Shown: positions 17,861-25,600 of the stretch, piece after piece
How the letters are laid out: each line of letters begins with the position of its first letter
How positions within the stretch are numbered: position 1 is the first letter of the stretch
Assembly: GCA_025356475.1 (NCBI GenBank)
Contig: JANXSX010000195.1
Location: 62,001 to 126,000, forward strand
DNA from: Isosphaeraceae bacterium
Lineage (GTDB): Bacteria; Planctomycetota; Planctomycetia; Isosphaerales; Isosphaeraceae
Direction of reading: 5' to 3'
Length of the DNA: 64,000 nucleotides
Notes under the pieces: model-generated
What the model was told of the DNA's origin: nothing
Database searches by the model: none
Seen by the model: only the letters and a program-made list of their open reading frames with translations
Program-made: the position numbers and the translations under genes

Positions 17861-18980
17861 GGCGGAGCGCCTCAGTTGGTTCGAGCGATGCCGCGCGAAT
17901 GGCAGGATACAGCCCTCCCAATAAGCTCAAGACAGCCCCCATCACAAGTCCGATCCCATAAATTGAAGGGGGAAGTTGAGGATCCACAAATCCACGCGCA
18001 TTGGGAGAAAGCAATAAGAGCCGGATCCCAATCCAAGCGAACGCCGATCCCACAACGACCCCGAGCAGGCCCAGGCCGATCGCCTCGCCCAGGATCAATG
18101 CCAGGATTCGACTCCTCCTCCAGCCCAAAGCGCGGAGCAGGCCGATCTCCCCGGTCCGCTCAAAAACCGCCATCACCATCGTGTTGAGCATGCCTACCGA
18201 TCCCAGGACAAGTGCCACGGCCATGGTTGCCCAGGCCATCGACTTGGAGAGCCGGATCTGGAGATCGGCCGCGATATATTCACGCGTGGGCAGGGCCGCC
18301 ACACCCGGGACCTTGGCCTCGATCCGTTTCCCTAACGCGCGAAGACTCTCAGCGTCTCCCGAATTGACGGCTGCAACAACGAAGCCAGTCACCTGCCCGC
18401 CCCGACCCATCATCTTCTGCAACTCTTGAATCGGCATGATCAAGCCACCATTTTCAAACAGACTCTCAGTTTCAAAAATGCCGACAACTTCAAACGTCTC
18501 ACCAGCGACCGAGAGCATATCTCCCATTTTCTTTCCCAAGTTCAGAGCGAGGACACGTCCCAGAAGCGTCACCCGGCCATCACCGGTTTTCAACGTCCGC
18601 CCGTCGAGAATCCGCAGGCCCCGAAAGAGGATACTCTCGGGTACCCAACCACTCGCCAACACTGCGACAAGATTTGCATCCTCGAATGAGACCGTGTCCA
18701 TCAGAGAAGGAGCCAGGTCAAGAACACCTGAAACACCTCGGATCGTCTCGCCTATGTTCACATTCAGGTTGCTTGAGAGTTGGTTGCCAATGCCCGCGCG
18801 GACGACGATCAGGTCAACCCCTTTTGCAGGGTAAATCGCCTGGAACGACCGTTCAAAACCCCAAGCGATCCCGGTCAGAACCATGACTGCCGCGATCCCG
18901 ACCGCCAGGCCAAGAACGGTAAGCGTGGTCCGTGCGCGACGTCCTAGCATGTTTCGTAAAATATACGTTGAGAATCGCAT
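17853..18980 (-). CDS. ABC transporter permease, FtsX/MacB/LolC family
   Basis: A 375-residue permease with the family's plan: an N-terminal membrane helix after a short basic start (TVLGLAVGIAAVMVLTGIAWG), a large periplasmic domain (about residues 40-240), and three C-terminal helices (AWATMAVALVLGSVGMLNT, ILALILGEAIGLGLLGVVVG, IYGIGLVMGAVLSLLGGLYP). The MAVFERTGEIGLLRALGWRRS stretch is the coupling loop that touches the ATPase. The gene starts 11 bp after the second methyltransferase and ends by overlapping the ATPase gene. It probably works as a homodimer, because only one permease is encoded here. Confidence 0.92.
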   Translation of the reverse strand: MRFSTYILRNMLGRRARTTLTVLGLAVGIAAVMVLTGIAWGFERSFQAIYPAKGVDLIVVRAGIGNQLSSNLNVNIGETIRGVSGVLDLAPSLMDTVSFEDANLVAVLASGWVPESILFRGLRILDGRTLKTGDGRVTLLGRVLALNLGKKMGDMLSVAGETFEVVGIFETESLFENGGLIMPIQELQKMMGRGGQVTGFVVAAVNSGDAESLRALGKRIEAKVPGVAALPTREYIAADLQIRLSKSMAWATMAVALVLGSVGMLNTMVMAVFERTGEIGLLRALGWRRSRILALILGEAIGLGLLGVVVGSAFAWIGIRLLLLSPNARGFVDPQLPPSIYGIGLVMGAVLSLLGGLYPAIRAASLEPTEALRHD

Positions 18981-18991
18981 GAGTCCTCGAG

Positions 18992-19855
18992 TCAGCCTGG
19001 AGACGTGCCGATCAGAACATATCCAACCTTGCGCCAGATCAGCTTGTATTGGGAGTCGGGAAGAACGCGCTTACCGATCGCCGCGACATCGAGATCCCGA
19101 TGTTTCTGGACAATTGCGGTGAACTCATCGCCGAGGCTCATCCCCTTACTGACGATCCATCGTTCGAGACGAACCAGGCCGAGTTTGCGAAGGAACAGCC
19201 AATCGGTCAAGTCGGGAACTTCGTCGGCGACCACGATCTTACCACCTGGCTTCACAACGCGGGCCATTTCTCGGAGCGATTTTTCCGGGTCACTGAAGTA
19301 GTTGAAACCGCCAATCGAGAGCGCTGCATCGAAGTGATGGTCCGCGAAAGGGAGGTCCTCCGCCTCTCCCATAACGAGCTTGACCTCCCGCCCTTTCACT
19401 CGCTTCTGACACGCCGAAAGTTGAGCCGTCGAGATGTCGACACCAACCACCGACCAATCGGCGGGGAGCCAATCCAGGTAGACACCGTCGCCAATCGCCA
19501 CATCAAGGAGCTTGAGGCCAGGGGTTTTAGGAAGGTGTTCGAGGATCTTATTCCGGGCCCGCTTCTCACCTCCGAGACTGACAAACGTGAACCACTCCCA
19601 GAATCGAAACTTGGGCCAGAGGGCACCGTCATAGAATTTTCGCGCCACCTCATTATTACCGGACGTGTGCTCCTTGATGATCGCGACCTCGTTACGAATC
19701 GGATAGCTTGTGCCGTCAGGAGCAACCAGAGCTTGCGTCTGTCGGTCGTAGGTCAGCGAGCCCCCAGTCTTCGGGCAACGCCAGAGGTCAGGATCGCTCG
19801 ACCAATCCGTTATCACCAAGTTTTGATCAAGACTTTGTTCAACGATGCTCATCAT
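18992..19855 (-). CDS. Class I methyltransferase with Trm112-like N-terminus (second paralogue)
   Basis: A 287-residue methyltransferase. The start at 19855 is supported by an ATGA overlap with the upstream paralogue; the longer frame to 19942 runs into that gene. The N-terminus (LWRCPKTGGSLTYD, then YPIRNEVAII) resembles a Trm112-type zinc ribbon that keeps only one Cys. SAM motif I is LLDVAIGDG at about residues 116-124, followed by VVGVDIS and AEDLPFADHHFD, then VVKPGGKIVVADE. It shares with its upstream neighbour the block FYDG..W.KFR.WEW.TF..LGG.KR.R (about residues 75-103), so the two arose by duplication. It probably methylates or tailors the PKS product. Catalytic residues look intact. 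Confidence 0.88.
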   Translation of the reverse strand: MMSIVEQSLDQNLVITDWSSDPDLWRCPKTGGSLTYDRQTQALVAPDGTSYPIRNEVAIIKEHTSGNNEVARKFYDGALWPKFRFWEWFTFVSLGGEKRARNKILEHLPKTPGLKLLDVAIGDGVYLDWLPADWSVVGVDISTAQLSACQKRVKGREVKLVMGEAEDLPFADHHFDAALSIGGFNYFSDPEKSLREMARVVKPGGKIVVADEVPDLTDWLFLRKLGLVRLERWIVSKGMSLGDEFTAIVQKHRDLDVAAIGKRVLPDSQYKLIWRKVGYVLIGTSPG

Positions 19856-20715
19856 AAGGCTCCATTGTGCGCACAGGAGGAAGAAGGAGCGGTGTCCACG
19901 AGGCAGTACCCCAGTCGATTCCAGATCGGTAGGCGACGGCATGTGGGTGAGACATCAGCGATCAGTGAATTAATGTCAAGGTCCGACGCGAGAACCATGT
20001 CTACGAAGGCAGAATCCAGGCCGAGTCTCCGCAGCCACCAAGCGTCAAGCCGGGGGCGACCCAGAATATGCCCGATCCCCGCCCGGAAAAGAGTGGGGAG
20101 TTCGTCCGCGATCACAATGACGCCACCTGGTTTCGTCACCCTGCGCATCTCTCGCCATGCCGCCGATCGGTCGCGGTAATGGTTGAAGCCGCCGATCGAG
20201 TAGCATGCATCGAAGCTGGCCTCATCAAAGGGAAGTGCTTCCGCCTCGCCCCAGAAGAGCCGCCCTTTCAACTCAGGAAAACGCTGCTGACAGCGGGAAA
20301 GCTGCGTCCTCGCGATATCGAGCCCGTATAATTGATGAGCTTTGAGCAGTTCCACATTCTCGCCATCGCCGATACCAACTTCCAAGATCCGGAGCGGTGA
20401 TGCTCCTGTGTGGATATGTCGGAGAATCTGCCACCGAGAACGCTTCTGACCGCCTTGGAGGGTGAGGAACATCTTCTCCCAAGGCCGGAATTTCACCCAG
20501 CCGGGACCATCATAAAATTCGGCTGCGATCCGATTCTGACCCGTGAGACGACCAATCGCCTCGACGATACCATCCTTTTCTTGATATGTGCGATCACAGG
20601 ATATGCATCGTAGTGAGCAACTCATTGCGCTCCCGCAGTTCAGACAGCGCAACCGTGATTGGATCGACATTTCCGTCGAATCTTCGATCGTTTGTGCGGA
20701 GCGCGAAAAATTCAT
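19852..20715 (-). CDS. Class I methyltransferase with zinc-ribbon N-terminus (first paralogue)
   Basis: A 287-residue SAM-dependent methyltransferase. A zinc ribbon is visible at the N-terminus: Cys24 and Cys27 (CLNC) and Cys37 and Cys40 (CISC). The linker block FYDGPGWVKFRPWEKMFLTLQGG is shared with the next gene. SAM motif I is LEVGIGDGEN at 111-120, followed by LYGLDIA, AEALPFDEASFD and VTKPGGVIVIADE. The gene starts 3 bp after the SDR stop and ends in an ATGA overlap with its paralogue. An alternative ATG at 20670 would still keep the zinc ribbon. Two methyltransferases in a row suggest two methylations, or a heterodimer in which one subunit is regulatory. The substrate is unknown. Confidence 0.88.
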   Translation of the reverse strand: MNFSRSAQTIEDSTEMSIQSRLRCLNCGSAMSCSLRCISCDRTYQEKDGIVEAIGRLTGQNRIAAEFYDGPGWVKFRPWEKMFLTLQGGQKRSRWQILRHIHTGASPLRILEVGIGDGENVELLKAHQLYGLDIARTQLSRCQQRFPELKGRLFWGEAEALPFDEASFDACYSIGGFNHYRDRSAAWREMRRVTKPGGVIVIADELPTLFRAGIGHILGRPRLDAWWLRRLGLDSAFVDMVLASDLDINSLIADVSPTCRRLPIWNRLGYCLVDTAPSSSCAHNGAL

Positions 20716-20718
20716 CGG

Positions 20719-21477
20719 TCAAAACTCGGAGGTCAAGGCCCTGGGACCAGCTCGATCCATCATCCAATCGAAGAGGCGATTCGGCACGATTTTGAGGACC
20801 GTCATGCCGACCCGCGTACTGAACGGAAAGACATAATCACGTGGGCGTCGTTCGATCGCTCGAACAAGGTAGAGGGCCGCTTGGTCGGGCGTCAGCATCT
20901 TGACTGGAGTTCGAAACGGCGTGTCTTGCGTGATCGCAGTTCGGACGAATCCAGGGCAGACCGTTGTCACGGTGATGCCCCGCCGTTTTAGACCCGGTCG
21001 TAAGCCTTCCAGATACGCGATCAACGCAGCCTTGGACGCTGAGTAGGATATCATCCAAGGCAGGCCACGAAATCCTGCGACACTCGCAATTCCGACGATA
21101 TGTCCACGCTTCCGTTCAATCATGCCCGGCAAGATTGCTTCGATCGCGTTTGCGACCCCGATCAGGTTAACCTCAATCATCTGCCGAAGGTCGGGGATGT
21201 TTAGGTCGGGGACGATTGTCAAGGATCCAACGCCCGCACATGCGACGAGGATATCGATAGGTCCAACTTGCGTTTCAAGGCTCTGAATGGCGAGTGTCAG
21301 GGCTGAGCTATCGGTCACACTACATACGGCAATCGCGCCGATCGCGTTCAGTTTACTAAGCGAGGCCACGTCACGGTCAATCAACGCAAGCTTATATCCT
21401 TTTGCGTAGAGTGCCAGAGCCGTCGCCTTCCCAATGCCATTACCCGCCCCCGTGATCAGGACCGTCGGCTTGATCAT
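20719..21477 (-). CDS. Short-chain dehydrogenase/reductase (SDR)
   Basis: A 252-residue classical SDR. The nucleotide-binding motif TGAGNGIG is at residues 9-16 and the catalytic Ser132, Tyr145 and Lys149 are present (GIASVAGF, SYSASKAAL). The Asp after the second strand (LIDRD) suggests preference for NAD(H). It starts in an ATGA overlap with the hydrolase gene. A membrane-proximal C-terminus (VFPFSTRVGMTVLKIVPNRLFDWMM) recalls SDRs that act on long-chain lipids. It likely reduces or oxidises a keto or hydroxy group on the PKS product. Reaction direction and substrate are inferred from context. Confidence 0.92.
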   Translation of the reverse strand: MIKPTVLITGAGNGIGKATALALYAKGYKLALIDRDVASLSKLNAIGAIAVCSVTDSSALTLAIQSLETQVGPIDILVACAGVGSLTIVPDLNIPDLRQMIEVNLIGVANAIEAILPGMIERKRGHIVGIASVAGFRGLPWMISYSASKAALIAYLEGLRPGLKRRGITVTTVCPGFVRTAITQDTPFRTPVKMLTPDQAALYLVRAIERRPRDYVFPFSTRVGMTVLKIVPNRLFDWMMDRAGPRALTSEF

Positions 21478-22328
21478 CGGCTCGACTCCGCAAGAGACCT
21501 TGTGGTCACCTCGACAAGAAACCGTTCCACGGCGGCGAGGAACGCGACGGGATTCTCTTCAGGGGCACGGTGCTGGGCGAGCGGAACAAGCTCACTTCGA
21601 CAGTCGCTAAGGTGCTCGGAGAGATAGTCTGCGGTCGCCAGAAATGGTGAGAATTCTCCATACAGGGCCAGCGTCGGGACATGTACGGCGTGAATCTTTT
21701 CGGTTGTGAGACCAGCCTCTTCCTTCACATCGTCGCCGCAGGTGGTCTTCCCCAGCCTCATCAACCGGTTCATGGTAGGGAGTCCGACCGCATGTCGAAA
21801 TTTGAGCATTTTTTCGGCATCAAGATGTACGACTTGATCGAAGAACTTACCAAGGTCATACCAGAACTCGGCGGAGAGGGTCACACCGGCGTCCTCCGCC
21901 TCCTGGCGGAAATTCTGCCAGTGGCCCCATCGGCTCAGTTGTTCTAAGTGCCGAAGCGCTGGGAAATAGGGGTCGGAGAGGATGAGAGAGTCGATCCGAT
22001 CCGGAGCCAGAACCGCCGCATGCATGGCCACAACCCCCCCGAAGCTATGTCCCACAAGGTGAGCCGACGGGGCATCGACTTTATCCATTAATGTGAGGAC
22101 GTCGCCCGCCATATCGGCTGAGGTATACGCCGACTTGGGGACATCGGTATAGCCGTGTCCCCGCAAGTCGAACGCAGTCACTCGAAAGCGAGTGGCGAGC
22201 GACTCCATGGCTCGACATAAGTACCAGATCGAGAGGTCACCGGTGACCCCATGGATCAGCACCACATCGGGACCACTCCCCGCCTGCTGGACATGGAACG
22301 TCAACTCACCGACCTTGAGACGTGGCAT
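21474..22328 (-). CDS. Alpha/beta hydrolase, possible chain-releasing thioesterase
   Basis: A 284-residue alpha/beta hydrolase. The oxyanion segment is LIHGVTGDLSIW (residues 24-35), the nucleophile Ser95 is in VGHSFGG, and the C-terminal catalytic His is in LAQHRAPEENP. The start at 22328 is 17 bp after the ACP stop; the longer frame to 22403 runs into the ACP gene and has no homology. Neither megasynthase carries a C-terminal thioesterase, so this enzyme is the best candidate for releasing the finished chain from the ACP by hydrolysis. Esterase or C-C hydrolase activity on a later intermediate is the alternative. Confidence 0.88.
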   Translation of the reverse strand: MPRLKVGELTFHVQQAGSGPDVVLIHGVTGDLSIWYLCRAMESLATRFRVTAFDLRGHGYTDVPKSAYTSADMAGDVLTLMDKVDAPSAHLVGHSFGGVVAMHAAVLAPDRIDSLILSDPYFPALRHLEQLSRWGHWQNFRQEAEDAGVTLSAEFWYDLGKFFDQVVHLDAEKMLKFRHAVGLPTMNRLMRLGKTTCGDDVKEEAGLTTEKIHAVHVPTLALYGEFSPFLATADYLSEHLSDCRSELVPLAQHRAPEENPVAFLAAVERFLVEVTTRSLAESSR

Positions 22329-22344
22329 CGCTTTGTTTCCGGGA

Positions 22345-22623
22345 TTACCAGTGATTGTTGACGTAAGCGGCGAGTTCGCCCAACGACAAGTCCCGTTCCG
22401 CACGAGTTCCCAACTCAGCCATCAAGCCTGCGAATGGGAGTGGCCGCGCATAGTGCGCCTCGAGAGTCTCACCCAAAACGATGGCATCGATCGAGGCCAG
22501 CCCCAAATCTCCAAAGAACATCGTGTCCGGCCCGATCTCGCCTGAGAACTCACGGCCCCCGAAGTCACTCAGAATGATCGCGAGTTGGGCAAGGATATCC
22601 GATTCGCCAGGAGAGTTGTTCAC
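22345..22623 (-). CDS. Discrete acyl carrier protein
   Basis: A 92-residue acyl carrier protein. The phosphopantetheine attachment site is Ser44 in DLGLASIDAIVL, with the usual acidic helices around it (LGETLEAHYARPLPF). The start is taken as GTG at 22623, which forms a GTGA overlap with the stop of the second PKS gene, the coupling style seen through this operon; an ATG at 22662 would give 13 more residues. It would be activated by the PPTase domain fused to the protein encoded just upstream. It may carry the growing chain, the starter, or the product during tailoring, in addition to the ACP inside the first PKS protein. Confidence 0.88.
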   Translation of the reverse strand: MNNSPGESDILAQLAIILSDFGGREFSGEIGPDTMFFGDLGLASIDAIVLGETLEAHYARPLPFAGLMAELGTRAERDLSLGELAAYVNNHW

Positions 22624-25600
22624 TGCTGATCTCCATCGTGGATCGTCCATGCCCAGATCCACTCACCTCTACGGTGCGAGTGGACGGTGAGAGGGCACTT
22701 TACAAGGTCGGGACAAGCCTCGGACAGCCTTGGGCCAAGTTCAACCTTGATTGTACCATCGGTCCACGCGTCAACAATGATCACGCTTGCAGGTCCGGAG
22801 ATGAGCCCCAACCCGGTCATTTTGGCAACGGCCTCCTTGGCACACCAGAATCGAGCGGACCATTCGGGACGTCCGACCATACGGCTAAGAAGTTCGCGCT
22901 CGGCACTCGTGAATGCGATCGCCTCAAAACCGGGAGAACGCCCGACGATCCGTTCGACGTCGATACCGAGCCTGGCGGTCATTGACGTTACGGCAAGGGC
23001 AACCGCGACGCCGTCAGTGTGGGCGATTGAGACGAGAGGAAGACTGTCTCGATCCGGCTCAACGAGCGAACGAAGCCACGGTCGACCGTGTTCATCAGGA
23101 CTGATCTCGAGGTCGGCAGGATAGACGGGATCAAGGCCTTGATCGATCCAGATTCGCCGTACTGCCTCTTTGGCCGCGATCCGCCCCCAGAGACGGAGGG
23201 TCCGTCGCAACTCGGGTCCACGAGGCCCCATCAAGCTTTCACGTTCGAATGGCGAGAGCATTGTCTGTTCGAGAACATCGCGCCAAACCGGCTTGGCGAA
23301 ATCGCCAGGGGGCTCCAACCAGACCGCACGTGCAACGGTCGCTGGAAGGTTCAAATCCAATTCTTCACCAATGAACATGCGGTCTGGCCCTCGGAGGACA
23401 TCCCGATAGCTGGTGGGCCAGTGGAATCGCCAATCGTCCCAATCGTTGATCCGCATCCAGACTCGTCCGTCGGCAGCGAGGATTTCCGCGTGGGCGCGGA
23501 CCTTGTGCCGGTCCACCGAGTCAATCGACACGTTGCATTTGACTCGCGAGCCTTCAGGCAAGTTGTCTCCGAAGAGGGCCAACTCGCCAAGCCGAAGTGG
23601 AAAAATCACATCGCCCTGCTTTAGTTCATCCAGACCCCAAGAACCTAGCAAATGTGTGAAATTGTCAAAGATGATTGGGTCGATGATCAATGAAGCCGAG
23701 TTGGAATCACGCAGCAGTCCCTGATGAGGGAGGACCGTGAGGACCCCTTCGATCGCTCTAGGACCGATCTGGCCGATCTCAGTTACCGCCTGGAGGGCCG
23801 GCCCGTGGAACAACCACTGTTCGGCATAAACACTTTCGGCAGTGAAGATTGATGCACGCGCGGATGCAATCTGAAATTCGCCAGCGACTGGCCGAGCGGG
23901 ACGCGTTTCCGCAAAGATCGCCAACCCCTCAACGACGGGGGGGTCGTCGGGCCTGGGCTCCGTTGGGGTTCCTCGATTCGCGATCGAAACCCGAATGACG
24001 CCGGGATCATTTTCGTCCCGAGTTGCCGTGAGTTCCAGAGTGATTGGTTCGGATTCGTAGCGAATCCAGCGGTGGGCCAGGACATCACGGAGTGCGACCA
24101 GTGTTAGGCCTGGAACCAAAAGTGACGCAACTTCAGCGAGCATTTCCGCCATAACAGCAAACGGGACGACCGGCAATCCCCGAGCGTCCGGGTCAACCTG
24201 CGAAACTCGCCGCCCACCTAACGTATGATGCTCCGCGATCGGATCGCCGTCGATCGTGAGAATCAAGTGAGTGACGATGTGCAGTTGCGGAGAATGCGAG
24301 ACAATCTCCCCAACCCAAGGGTACATCACATCTACAACTGGACATTTTTTTGAGGTCAGGTAGGCTGACATCACGTCGCGTTGCGTGTCCAAGAACAAGT
24401 TCATCGTCGAGAAGTAGGATTGAATGACCGCATCCGGCTCCTGCTCAAGAGTCGAGAGCGACATAGCCCCATGTTCGATTTCAGGAAATCCGTTCTGGCA
24501 GGAACACAATAGAACTTCCTGCGAAGATTCAACGAGAGGTCGTTCGGCGGAAAAACCAGCCATCCGGAATCGTTGGGCGACTTCCTCGCTAAGCTGCATC
24601 TCGGGGAAACCCAAACGGAGGTGTGGCAGGGAGCGACTTACCGTCGGGGGCTGGTCGAAATCGATTCTTATCGGTCGGCGACGGGCGTAAAGGATCGTTG
24701 GGTCGAGCTCGATCCCCTGTGCGAATAATGATGCGACGAAATGGTTCAGTTGGGTCAGGCCCGACCGCTTGGGAAGGTTCGCCGCAACCGCAAATGCAGG
24801 CCGATTGCGTAGGCTATCTTCCACGAAGCCGGCGAGATTGCCACGGGCACCGACATCAATGAAGACTCGTAAGCCATCGTTGTGCATTTGCTCGATCGTT
24901 TTGCGGAACTCGACCGTTCGCGACCATTGAGCTAGCGCTAGCTCGCGAACTCGGCCGGGTTCGGCTGGCATTTTCGCGCCTGTCGCGCACGAGTAGAGTT
25001 CCACCTCAGCCGGACGGAATTCGTTCCCACTTAGAAATGCATCGATCGATGAGATTGCGGGATCAAACTCAGGGGTATGGTAAGGGCGTGAGAATGGGAG
25101 GACCTCAGCGATATAACCCTGCGACTCCAGGTGGTGGGCAGCAGACGCAATCGCATTTGGGCTTCCCGCTAACACGACTTGATGAGGGCAGTTGTCGATT
25201 GCGACGGATAGCTCAGACATCAGGTCACCGAGATTCACGACAACTTTCCCTCGGTCCAATGCCACTGCAAGGAGGCTTGTATCGACGAATCGCTGCTCGG
25301 TTGTAAGCCGATCGAGCTCTCCGCCAAGTCGGGCCAGTCCGGATACGAACTTGTCATCGACAGGAATCACGCCAGCGGCTGCCAGTGCGAGAAGCTCTCC
25401 GCTGGAATGCCCTACGATCGCGTCGGCCTTGATGCCAAGCTTGAGGAGAAGTTGGTAGAGACCCCACTGAGCCGAGAGGACAACATTGACCGCGATCCCC
25501 GCCGACCAAAGTTCATCACTCCCTGCACCAAAGAGAATATCAGAAGGCCGCTCGGTCAGTCCGGATTCACGGGCAATCCGGTCTGCGGTATCAAACAACT

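Noticed and set aside
19049-20179. 376-aa plus-strand ORF
   Set aside because: It runs across the two methyltransferase genes on the other strand. Both of those have SAM motifs, while this frame shows no family features.
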